Shown here piece by piece: positions 1-7,073 of a stretch of DNA of 28,706 nucleotides. The notes below the pieces were generated by a model, which was not told where the DNA came from, did not search any database, and saw only the letters and a list, made by a program, of their open reading frames with translations. Every line of letters begins with the position of its first letter. Positions within the stretch are counted from its first letter, which is position 1. The position numbers were made by a program, and so were the translations under genes. Source of the stretch: Aureococcus anophagefferens (Eukaryota > Sar > Pelagophyceae > Pelagomonadales > Pelagomonadaceae); the NCBI RefSeq assembly GCF_000186865.1, contig NW_008705593.1, forward strand, positions 78,925 through 107,630. The letters are read 5' to 3'.

Positions 1-1
1 A

Positions 2-412
2 GTCGACGACCGAACTAGACGCGAGGCGACCGCGCTCCACGTCGCAGCCCAGAACAGTCAGCCCAAGATGTGCATGCTTCTACTGAGTCGCGGCGCATCG
101 ATCGACGCGCGCAACTACAAGGCCGAATTCCCCGAGACCATCTTGCGACGCTGGGGCCGCAAGGCCTTCGCCGACTTCCTCGCCGCCGTCCGCGCAACTG
201 GCGGCTGGCTCCCCTACGTCAACGCGCCACGCAAGGAACTCCTCGCCCTCCGCCAGCGGCTCCCGGCCCTCCGCGACCGCGGCCGCGCGGCGCCGTCGTC
301 GAGCGTGCGCGCGCACGAGCGGCTCTTCCTGGACACGCCCGAAGACATCTTCACGTCGGTCCTCGCCTTCTGGCCCAGCGGCCGTGACTACCAAGAGAAA
401 GACTGGATGTAA
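2..412 (+). CDS. Ankyrin-repeat protein, C-terminal part (5' end outside window)
   Basis: The reading frame is open from base 2 and ends at TAA 410-412, so only about 136 C-terminal residues are present. The first residues contain TALHVAAQ, followed by MLLLSRGASIDARN. This is the helix-turn-helix and loop signature of an ankyrin repeat (xTALHxAAxxG, then LLxxGAxxxxxx). The part after the last repeat (WGRKAFADFLAAV, then a basic stretch and FLDTPEDIFTSVLAFW) matches no domain I know. Ankyrin repeats are protein-binding scaffolds, so no specific role can be given. The gene is convergent with the sirtuin, and only 14 bases separate the two stop codons. The ATG at 68 is internal to the repeat and is probably not the real start. 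Confidence 0.75.
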   Translation, partial: VDDRTRREATALHVAAQNSQPKMCMLLLSRGASIDARNYKAEFPETILRRWGRKAFADFLAAVRATGGWLPYVNAPRKELLALRQRLPALRDRGRAAPSSSVRAHERLFLDTPEDIFTSVLAFWPSGRDYQEKDWM

Positions 413-426
413 CGCAAAAGACCGCG

Positions 427-1446
427 CTAGACGCGCGCCAGGGACGCGGCCCCGGCCGTGATGCGGGCGATGGCCGCCATGTCCTCGACGTCCGCGCGCG
501 TGCGGCCGCGGTTGAGGATGCAGATGGGGAGGCCGTCCGCGTGCGCCCTCCGGACGAAGCGGAAGGCCGAGTAGACCGCGAGGGACGTGCCGACGCAGAG
601 GAGGCCGTCGGCGTCGGCGACGGCGTCGTAGCAGGCCTGGACGCGGGCCGCGGGCACGTTGTCGCCGAAGAAGACGACGTCGGGCTTGACGACGCCGCCG
701 CACTCGCCGCAGGCGGCGACGTCGTCGAAGCCCGCGACGTCGTCGTCCGCGTCGTCGAACTCCTCGTCCATCAGGTCCGCGTCGCCGTCGGGCCGCAGCG
801 CGTCCCGCGCGCCGGCGCCGCCGCGCAGCGCCGCGGCGCGCGCCGCGAACGCCGGGTTGCGGCGCTCGAGGTCCGCGTGGTACGCCGACCGGCACCCCTC
901 GGCGCCGCAGGACGTGCACCGCACGCGGTAGCCGCGGCCGTGGAGCGGGATCACGTTTCGGGACCCCGCGGCCTCGTGGAGCCCGTCGACGTTCTGCGTG
1001 ATGACCGCGGCGATCGTCCCCCGCCGCTCGAGGTCGGCGAGCGCCGCGTGGCCCGCGTTCGGCGCCGCGGCGCGGAACGCGTCGTAGCCCACGAGCGCGC
1101 GGGCCCAGTAGCGCTTCCGCTTCGCGTCGACGCGCATGAACTCGTCGTGGGACACGGGCGTGTGGCCCTTGCGGTACGAGCCCTCGGCGCCCCGGTAGTC
1201 GGGGATGCCGCTGTCCGTGGAGAGGCCCGCGCCCGTCAGCGCGACGACCCTCGACTTGCCCCGGAACCAGGCCGCGAGCTTCTCCGACGCGCGCGGGTCG
1301 TCGGCGCCGGGCGCCTCCTGGAGCAGGGCCTCGAGCTTGCCGCCGAGGGTGACGCGCGCCTTGAACGGGCTCGCGCCGCCCGAGGCCGTGGGCTTCGCCG
1401 CCAAGCTCGACGCGCGTCGCGTCGTGAGGAGGAGCATCGCTATCAT
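427..1446 (-). CDS. SIRT4: SIRT4-like class II sirtuin (NAD-dependent protein deacylase / ADP-ribosyltransferase)
   Basis: The protein has 339 residues from the ATG at 1446. Sirtuins remove acyl groups from lysine using NAD+, or transfer ADP-ribose. Visible motifs are the Rossmann NAD site GAGLSTDSGIPDYRG (residues 72-86), TQNVDGLH (150-157), the catalytic histidine in LHG (His169), and zinc cysteines Cys177, Cys180, Cys246 and Cys249. VKPDVVFFGD after the second Cys pair and the long insert between the pairs (NPAF, later PDGDADLMDEEF) are typical of SIRT4-type enzymes. The insert here is extended by an acidic Asp/Glu stretch. The N-terminus (MIAMLLLTTRRASSLAAKP) is hydrophobic and basic and lacks early acidic residues, as in a mitochondrial presequence; this location is an inference. 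A longer frame upstream begins only with a TTG codon, so the ATG was chosen. All key residues look intact. Confidence 0.93.
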   Translation of the reverse strand: MIAMLLLTTRRASSLAAKPTASGGASPFKARVTLGGKLEALLQEAPGADDPRASEKLAAWFRGKSRVVALTGAGLSTDSGIPDYRGAEGSYRKGHTPVSHDEFMRVDAKRKRYWARALVGYDAFRAAAPNAGHAALADLERRGTIAAVITQNVDGLHEAAGSRNVIPLHGRGYRVRCTSCGAEGCRSAYHADLERRNPAFAARAAALRGGAGARDALRPDGDADLMDEEFDDADDDVAGFDDVAACGECGGVVKPDVVFFGDNVPAARVQACYDAVADADGLLCVGTSLAVYSAFRFVRRAHADGLPICILNRGRTRADVEDMAAIARITAGAASLARV

Positions 1447-1783
1447 AGAGTGTTTTTGGCGCCTTGTGGCAGTGCTGGGGGTCAAGTTTTCGGAGCCATA
1501 ATTGGCAGAGCTGGCAAAAAAAAGGGGAAATTTGCGTTCAAGTTACCTCACTTTGAGCTCGCAGCCACTCTCAATTTACGAAGAGTGGTGCGGGGGTGGG
1601 CCGGACTTCGTCCGGAGCATTGGCCGGAGGTGCGGGCGGCATATTTACAAGTGCGGCGGCGCGTGGCAGCGCAGCGGCGCGCGGTAGCAACGCAGCGCCG
1701 CGTCTCAGTAGCCGGGCGGCGAAGCCCAGGGCGGGGCCGCGCCTCTCGCCTAGCAGAAGCCTCGACGGTAGCCGACTCACGGT
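1447..1783. other. Intergenic region, lower GC at its left end
   Basis: This is the 5' side of the sirtuin. The stretch at about 1505-1575 is clearly AT-richer than its surroundings and includes a run of A residues at 1517-1523, which would suit a promoter. A small hairpin is visible at 1601-1615 (CCGGAC-TTC-GTCCGG). The rest is GCG/GCA-rich low-complexity sequence (about 1650-1735). I see no convincing coding region; short open frames on both strands have no recognisable composition. Confidence 0.4.
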
Positions 1784-2131
1784 CTATAGCGATTGGCGGC
1801 GGCGGCTCCTACGTTCGCGCGGCTCGGCAGGTTTGGCCGGGGGTCCTCCGAGGCCCACGAGATTTGGCTCGCCCGATTTTGGACGAGCTGCTCGCCGCAG
1901 CAGCGCCTGCGCCTCCGTGCGCGCCTCGTAGGTGGGCATGACGCGCGGATCCTCGGTCCAGTGCTGGCCCGGGACCCAGTTGGGGAACGTGCGCACGGTC
2001 GTCGTCGCGAGGCTCCGCGCCTCGACGGTGGCGACGATGTCGCTCGCCTCGCCGTCGCCGTCGGCCTTCTCGTCGTCGTCCGCCGCGCCGGCCGCAGCCA
2101 GTGGCGCGACGGAGGACGGCGACGCCGCCAT
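1784..2131 (-). CDS. Small hypothetical protein (doubtful)
   Basis: An ATG at 2131 opens a 115-codon frame. The first third is Ala/Asp/Gly-rich. The middle (TVRTFPNWVPGQHWTEDPRV) contains Trp, His and Phe, which are unusual in chance frames of such GC-rich DNA, and the end is basic. I recognise no domain. It would lie downstream of, and in the same direction as, the gene ending at 2313. The frame also continues upstream of the ATG without a stop. It may be a real small protein, a 3' exon of another gene, or chance. Confidence 0.3.
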   Translation of the reverse strand: MAASPSSVAPLAAAGAADDDEKADGDGEASDIVATVEARSLATTTVRTFPNWVPGQHWTEDPRVMPTYEARTEAQALLRRAARPKSGEPNLVGLGGPPAKPAEPRERRSRRRQSL

Positions 2132-2265
2132 GCCCTTCGCGCTGCGCCCAAACGCGCCCCTGTCGCCGTGGCCGTCGTCGCCGACCGCCTGCGAGCCCAG
2201 GCGACGGCCACTACGCGATGCCGACAGGCACTGCGAGTACTCGAGCGGGGCAGCCACTGGCGGCC

Positions 2266-2298
2266 GAAGTTTTCCCCATACAGGGTGAAGTTTCCCCC
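2266..2298. repeat. Two GAAGTTTTCCCC-like copies 21 bp apart
   Basis: GAAGTTTTCCCC begins at 2266 and GAAGTTTCCCCC at 2287. Read on the minus strand they are GGGGGAAACTTC and GGGGAAAACTTC, just downstream of the stop codon at 2313. A related GGGAACTTTA repeat lies just downstream of another minus-strand stop codon near 25982. The function is unknown; it could be a 3' UTR element or a remnant of a dispersed repeat. Confidence 0.4.
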
Positions 2299-2312
2299 AA
2301 GCTTAACTAACC

Positions 2313-4523
2313 CTAGCGCCGCTTGCCCTTGAGGCAAATGGCCATGGACAGGAACCAGACGTCCGCCCGGGCGCACCCGGCCGCCTCGAGGACGGTGAGG
2401 GGCGTCTCGCCGCGGGCCTTGAGCGTCTTGATGCCGTCGTCCTCGCCCTTCCCGAGGACGCCGAGGACGCGCGTCGCCTCGCGCCAGGTCGTCCGGGCCT
2501 GCGCCGGGCAGCGGAGGCCGAGGAGGGCGGCGGCGCGCGTGGCGAGCCACCGGGCGTTGTACTCGCCGACGAAGCCCACCTTTGGCCCGCTCGCCAGCGC
2601 CAACTCCAGGTCGGCGAAGACGGGGCAGGCGACCGAGGCGTCGACGTTCGCGCCGAGGCGCGCGATGGCCGCGAAGCTCTGGCCGCTGTGGTGGAGCGCG
2701 GAGACGCGGTCGAGGAGCTGGCTGTTGTGGCCCAGGAACTTGACGGCCATCTTCGGGCCGTGGATCAGGCCCGTGAAGCCGATGTTGAGCTTGTTGATGC
2801 GCGTGAAGTCCGCGTCGTCGAGGGACTTCAAGATCTTGCGGAGCGCCTTGCGGAGCGCGGTCGCGAGGTGGTTGCGCTTGACGGTCGGCTTCGCGAGGAG
2901 CGCGCGGACGTCGCGAAGCACGGCCCCCCGGCACGGGGGGTCCTTGACCACGAGGACCGCGAGCATGAGCATGTCGAAGATGAAGTCGCCGTGGCGCTCG
3001 AGCATCTCCCTCATCTCGGCCTCGATTTGTGCGTCGTGGACGATGTCCGCGGGCAGCATGTCGACCACCGCGAGCGCCTTCAGGCTGTCGACGGTCGTCG
3101 CGAGGACGACGTCCGAGTTGCGCAGCTTGGCCGTCGGCCGCGGCGCGGCGGCGGCCGCGCGCTTCCGAGACCGCGGCGCGGCGGGGTCCAGGCGCTTCCG
3201 GAGCCGCGGCCCGAAGACGGCGGCGCGCTTCTGGCGCCGCGGCATGCCCAGCACGACCGCGGCCTCGAGGCCGTGGCACCGGAGCGCGGCCTCGGCGCTC
3301 TCGTTCGGCACCTTCTGGTGCATGGCCGCGTGGACGTCCGGGTCGACGTCCGCGAGGCAGTGGCGCCCGTCCATGTGCTGGCGCACGCCGTCGTCGAAGA
3401 TGACGTCGTAGGTGCCGTTGCGCCGCACCTCGCGGATCGTGCCGCCCCAGCACTCCTGGCCCGGCACGTCCTTGAAGAGGGCCCAGAGGCGGTCGCCGAC
3501 CTCGAGGCCCGCGGCGTTGCGCGCCTCTAACGGGACGCCGTCCGGCGGATCGTCCGCGACGGCCGACTCGTCGTCGTCGCCGCCCGGCGGGTCGTCGCCG
3601 CCCGGCGGGTCGACGTAGTCCGCGGACGCGGAGCCGCCGCCCGGCGGGTCGACGCCCGGCGGGTCGACGTCGTCCTCGGGCGCGGAGCCGTCGCCGTCCA
3701 GCGGATCGTCCGCGACGGCCGACTCGTCGTCGTCGCCACCCGGCTGGTCGTCGCCGCCCCGCGGGTCGCCGCCGCCCGGGGGGTCGCCGTCGTCCTCGGA
3801 CGCGGAGCCGCCGCCCGGCGGGTCGACGTCGTCCTCGGGCGCGGAGCCGGGGGGCTCGAGCGCGGGCGCGCGCGCCGGGACGTCGCCGGCCGGCGGCACG
3901 TCGACGCCTTCGACGCCGACGCCGTGCTGCGCCAGCGCCGCGGCAGCCACCGGCGCCAGGACCGCACGGGCGTCGACGTCGTCCGCGGGCGCGGAGCCGT
4001 CGCCGAAGCAGCCGAAGCCGCCGTAGCCGCCGTAGCCGCCCTGGAAGCGCGGCGCCAGCGGCGGCGCGGCCGCGGGCGGTGCCGCGGCGCCCAGCGACGG
4101 CGCGACCGCGGGCGGCGCGGCGGCGCCCAGCGCCGGCGGCGGGAGGCCGCGCGCGGCGGCGTCGGCGACGACGTACCACTGGAACTCGTAGACGAGGCCC
4201 TTCAACTTCGCGGCGACCGCGCAGCGCTTCTTCGACGTCGACCGCGCGGTCCTCGCGAGTTTGTCTGCGACGGCCACGAAGGCCGCCGCGTGCCGCAGCG
4301 CCGATTCGGCGCGCGCGGACCCGGCGCACCGCGCCACGAGGGCGCTCTGCACCTTGTCCATGAACATGTCGTCCTTCAGCAGCCGCACCGCCGTCTCCCG
4401 CGCGGCGCCGGACAACGGCGCCGGCGCCGCGGTCGCGGCCGCCAGCGCCGCGACGAAGTCGGACAGCTGTTTGAGGCTGACGAAGGCGCCGCCGTGCGCT
4501 TTGAGCGCAACCTCGTCACCCAT
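2313..4523 (-). CDS. Tudor-like domain protein with duplicated N-terminal module (paralogue 1)
   Basis: The protein has 736 residues from the ATG at 4523; the longer upstream frame lacks an ATG. Three parts are visible. Residues 1 to about 140 are an Ala-rich helical module nearly identical to the start of the gene at 14263. Next comes a low-complexity linker with GGYGGYGGFG and many Asp/Pro/Gly repeats (DDVDPPGG, GDDDESAVADD). At about residues 340-392 a Tudor/Agenet-like stretch reads LEVGDRLWALFKDV, then CWGGTIREVRRNGTYDVIFDDG. Such barrels usually bind methylated lysine or arginine or other chromatin marks; that role is an inference here. A basic region (RRQKRAAVFGPRLRKRL, about 430-480) could be a nuclear localisation signal. 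The C-terminal ~270 residues look alpha-helical and match no family I know. The gene is divergent from the dioxygenase-like gene at 4787. Confidence 0.72.
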   Translation of the reverse strand: MGDEVALKAHGGAFVSLKQLSDFVAALAAATAAPAPLSGAARETAVRLLKDDMFMDKVQSALVARCAGSARAESALRHAAAFVAVADKLARTARSTSKKRCAVAAKLKGLVYEFQWYVVADAAARGLPPPALGAAAPPAVAPSLGAAAPPAAAPPLAPRFQGGYGGYGGFGCFGDGSAPADDVDARAVLAPVAAAALAQHGVGVEGVDVPPAGDVPARAPALEPPGSAPEDDVDPPGGGSASEDDGDPPGGGDPRGGDDQPGGDDDESAVADDPLDGDGSAPEDDVDPPGVDPPGGGSASADYVDPPGGDDPPGGDDDESAVADDPPDGVPLEARNAAGLEVGDRLWALFKDVPGQECWGGTIREVRRNGTYDVIFDDGVRQHMDGRHCLADVDPDVHAAMHQKVPNESAEAALRCHGLEAAVVLGMPRRQKRAAVFGPRLRKRLDPAAPRSRKRAAAAAPRPTAKLRNSDVVLATTVDSLKALAVVDMLPADIVHDAQIEAEMREMLERHGDFIFDMLMLAVLVVKDPPCRGAVLRDVRALLAKPTVKRNHLATALRKALRKILKSLDDADFTRINKLNIGFTGLIHGPKMAVKFLGHNSQLLDRVSALHHSGQSFAAIARLGANVDASVACPVFADLELALASGPKVGFVGEYNARWLATRAAALLGLRCPAQARTTWREATRVLGVLGKGEDDGIKTLKARGETPLTVLEAAGCARADVWFLSMAICLKGKRR
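3541..3845 (-). repeat. Imperfect Asp/Pro/Gly-rich coding repeat
   Basis: The linker of the Tudor-like protein is built from repeated blocks. SAPEDDVDPPG appears twice, ESAVADDP twice, and DPPGG(G/D) many times. In the DNA the block around 3547-3620 recurs at about 3705-3780. This indicates internal tandem duplication of an acidic, presumably disordered spacer. Copy number could easily differ between strains or be miscollapsed in the assembly. Confidence 0.65.
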
Positions 4524-4600
4524 CGCAGCCGGGCTGCCCAGCCTTGGCCGCACTCTTTACTGCTGCTTCACGGCACCTTCGCTTGGAGGCACTGTCGGCC
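4091..4600 (-). repeat. Segmental duplication, copy A (proximal promoter plus first ~140 codons)
   Basis: This matches 13831-14343 in the same orientation. Comparing by eye over the coding part (4091-4523), I count about 12 base differences in 433; roughly 9 change amino acids and 3 are silent. The 77 bases upstream of the ATG differ by one base and a 3-base insertion in copy B. Similarity stops abruptly at about 4600 on the upstream side and fades into low-complexity sequence near 4090 inside the gene. Confidence 0.9.
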
Positions 4601-4786
4601 ATACGAGGAGGCTGCCCTCAGAGGACGATGGCCGGGTGTGCGATTTGAATCGCGCGCCTGCGACCTCCACGACCTCCGCGACCGCGTCGACGCCGCCGTC
4701 CAAGCTGCCCGAGGGCGAGCGGTCCAAAGCGCAACCGCTGTTGAGTCACCCGGCCTTAGTTCACCGCGAGACTCCAGCAACTGCAC
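4524..4786. promoter_or_regulatory. Divergent intergenic region, presumed bidirectional promoter
   Basis: This 263-bp spacer separates two outward-facing start codons (4523 minus, 4787 plus). The first 77 bases belong to the duplicated segment; the rest is unique in the window. I see no clear TATA box. A GCGATTTGAATCGC inverted repeat lies at about 4640-4653. Promoter function is inferred from position. Confidence 0.5.
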
Positions 4787-7015
4787 ATGGATCGTGAGCA
4801 CGACGCTCAGCAGCGACGCAATCGTCGGCGTCGGCGGCAGAGCGGCCCGCGACCCGGGCGGTCGTGCTCTACCCCGGCGCGCCTGGCGCGGGCGCCCCAG
4901 CACGTGCTCGAGACACGAGACGCGCTCATCAAGCTCGCAGGCGCGCCCGCGAGCTGGCGGCCCAAAGGGCCGCTGAGCAAGGTAGCGCTCCGCGCGGCCT
5001 TCCAATGGGTGCTCGACGACGCCGACGAGCACCAACGCTCCCGCCCGCTCGAGCGCTTGCGCGAGCTATGGGCAGGAGCAAGGGTGATTGAGTTGGATAG
5101 ATGCGCGGACGACGAGCCGATGATACCGCCGCACCAAGAAGGCTTCTACACGGACGACGTCGCCGCGGCGAACGAGCTCCACAAGCTCCACGAGGACGTC
5201 GTGGAGCCGGTCGTCGAGCAGCTCGTCCAAGAGCGACGCTCGAAGGCGCGCGACGACCTGAAAATTACGCGCGGCTTCTGCCAGGACAGGCTGGTGGCCG
5301 CGCTCGACGGCCGCGCCCACGAGGGGCTCGAGGGCGGGCGAGGCGCCGGACGGGGCCGCGTCCCGCGCGTCCTCGACCCGCGGCTCGTGCCCGCGCGCCT
5401 CGAGATTCTATCTGAGGTCGTGCGCCGCCGCGCGTTGCGGCGACGCGGACACGCGCCCGCCGCCGACGACACGGCCGACGACGACGACGACGACGCGGGC
5501 GCGGGGCCTCGCCTGCACGTCATCGACGCGGCGTTCACTCTGCATGACGACCCAGACGTCGACGTGCAGGCGCGATGGCGAGGCGCTCCGGAGGTGCGAG
5601 GGCCGCAGGGCGGCGCGAGTGCCTTTCGTGTCTTGCGTGGCCGGGCGTCGTGCCTCGCCCAAGACCCTTTGCGAAAGAAGATGGTCGACAGCGCTGACGC
5701 GATCGCGCGGGCCGTGGGCCAGATCGAGGCGCACGCGCGAGCGACTGAGTCGGAGCCCAACGAGTTTTCCGGACGGAACCTCGAGGCGTCTGCCGGGCGC
5801 GCCGTCGTTGCGCGCCTTTCGCGCAACATAGGCCTGAGGCCTTCGGTATATCTTTCGTTCAAGGCCGCGCGGAAGAAGCCTGGCGAGCTGCTCGATCGGG
5901 CCGACACGAACCGCTCGGAGGAGCGCGACACCCTCAGCCGCGACCTAGGGCTGGCCGTCGACGAATATCTCGCTACGACGGGCGAACACTTCCACGACGC
6001 CTTCCACCCGATTCGCCAGGCGCGGAATTTTTTCGGCTTTAGCTCCGCCTCGCTCTCGGGCCGCGGTGACGAGGGCGCTGCCGAAGATGCGACCGACGTC
6101 AAGCCCGGCGGCGCCAAGCGCAAGGCGGCGCCAGCGGCCAAGGGCAAGGCGACGCCGGCGGCCAAGCGCAAGGCGGCGCCAGCGGCCAAGGGCAAGGCGA
6201 CGCCGGCGGCCAAGGGCAAGGCGACGCCGGCGGCCAAGGGCAAGGCGACGCCGGCGGCCAAGGGCAAGGCGACGCCGGCGGCCAAGCGCAAGGCGACGCC
6301 GGCGGCCAAGGGCAAGGCGACGCCGGCGGCCAAGGGCAAGGCGACGCCGGCGGCCAAGGGGGCGCCCGCGCCGGAGGCCAAGGACGGCAAAGCGGCCAAG
6401 GGCGGGAATCCCACCGGGGCGAAGGCCGAGGCCGACGCGGAAGCCGAGGCCGAGGCCAAGGCAGCCGCGGAAGCGAGGAAAAAGGTGCGAGCTCTATTCC
6501 GGGCTGGTTCGTCTGTTGTGTCTCAAGCTGTCTACGCCAAAGACGCCTGCGTCAGCAACCACGTCGACTCCTCCGACCTCACCCCCGGAATTCTGATCGC
6601 CGTCAACATCGGCAAGCGTGGGCCGACGTCGACGTTCGTGTTTCCGCGGCTCAAACAAGCCGTCGTGCTGTACCACGGGGACACGCTGGTGTTTGATTCC
6701 AAGGAGGCGCACTGTCTCGGTGAGACGCGCTACGCCGCCCCGACGACCGGTTGGTCCTGTGTAGTTTCGGCGTTCTACAAGGAGGAGCACGTCTCCGTCG
6801 CTCCCTCCCTGACTGACCCCGTCCTGTGGCAGGTCTTCCCCACGGTCGGGTCTCCCGTCGCGGCGGCGTCTGTGCCGACGCCGTCGCGCCGCGCGGTGCC
6901 GCAGCGCGGCGCCGCCGGGCCGGGTCCGGCCGAGCCGCCGACGGCGAGCTCCAGCGCAAATGCGGACGACGACGTCGTCATGGGCGCGCTCGAGAAGCCG
7001 CCGCGACGTTCCTGA
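4787..7015 (+). CDS. 2-oxoglutarate/Fe(II) dioxygenase-like protein with Lys/Ala/Pro repeats
   Basis: The protein has 742 residues from the ATG at 4787. The N-terminal ~440 residues are charged, partly helical and unfamiliar. Residues 444-523 are ten tandem 8-residue units of the type KGKATPAA, like the tail of histone H1. The C-terminal domain (about 570-665) resembles the double-stranded beta-helix of Fe(II)/2-oxoglutarate oxygenases. His592 and Asp594 (NHVDSSD) and His642 (KEAHCLGET) would form the HxD...H iron triad, followed by Arg648 and GWSCVVSAFY as the last strands. FVFPRLKQAVVLYHGDTLVF fits the strands between them. The substrate cannot be told; prolyl hydroxylases, histone or DNA demethylases and TET/JBP-like enzymes share the fold. 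The tail suggests binding to nucleic acid or chromatin (inference). A Ser/Ala/Pro-rich C-terminus follows. Confidence 0.72.
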   Translation: MDREHDAQQRRNRRRRRQSGPRPGRSCSTPARLARAPQHVLETRDALIKLAGAPASWRPKGPLSKVALRAAFQWVLDDADEHQRSRPLERLRELWAGARVIELDRCADDEPMIPPHQEGFYTDDVAAANELHKLHEDVVEPVVEQLVQERRSKARDDLKITRGFCQDRLVAALDGRAHEGLEGGRGAGRGRVPRVLDPRLVPARLEILSEVVRRRALRRRGHAPAADDTADDDDDDAGAGPRLHVIDAAFTLHDDPDVDVQARWRGAPEVRGPQGGASAFRVLRGRASCLAQDPLRKKMVDSADAIARAVGQIEAHARATESEPNEFSGRNLEASAGRAVVARLSRNIGLRPSVYLSFKAARKKPGELLDRADTNRSEERDTLSRDLGLAVDEYLATTGEHFHDAFHPIRQARNFFGFSSASLSGRGDEGAAEDATDVKPGGAKRKAAPAAKGKATPAAKRKAAPAAKGKATPAAKGKATPAAKGKATPAAKGKATPAAKRKATPAAKGKATPAAKGKATPAAKGAPAPEAKDGKAAKGGNPTGAKAEADAEAEAEAKAAAEARKKVRALFRAGSSVVSQAVYAKDACVSNHVDSSDLTPGILIAVNIGKRGPTSTFVFPRLKQAVVLYHGDTLVFDSKEAHCLGETRYAAPTTGWSCVVSAFYKEEHVSVAPSLTDPVLWQVFPTVGSPVAAASVPTPSRRAVPQRGAAGPGPAEPPTASSSANADDDVVMGALEKPPRRS
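6116..6355 (+). repeat. 24-bp coding tandem repeat, ten units
   Basis: Ten consecutive 24-bp units encode K(G/R)KA(T/A)PAA. The units differ only at the second codon (GGC or CGC), the fifth codon (ACG or GCG) and a few silent bases, so the array is recent or kept homogeneous. It gives a basic, Pro-containing, disordered segment, and copy number is likely to vary between strains. Confidence 0.92.
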
Positions 7016-7073
7016 CGCAGCCCAGCGACCCGCCGCTGCGCGTCCTCGACGGACTGGCACGGCCGCGCTCGCC

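Noticed and set aside
427..1485. Longer sirtuin starting at 1485
   Set aside because: That start is a TTG codon; the first ATG is at 1446 and gives a sensible presequence. The same reasoning rejected non-ATG starts at 4553, 14296, 14579, 17653 and 28157.
1777..4329. 850-codon minus-strand frame overlapping the Tudor-like gene
   Set aside because: It is an Arg-rich shadow of the real frame 2313-4523 in another register; only its final part coincides with the doubtful small ORF region.
4620..4700. tRNA gene suspected from a T-arm-like GCGATTCAAATCGC on the minus strand
   Set aside because: The acceptor stem does not pair over seven bases, no D-arm or anticodon arm fits, and the T-stem closing pair is mismatched. 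A similar TTCGAAA patch near 25107 also fails.
4787..7015. Assignment of the dioxygenase-like gene to TET/JBP or a specific demethylase
   Set aside because: Only the HxD...H pattern and strand order are visible. Many 2-oxoglutarate oxygenases share these, so no subfamily was named.
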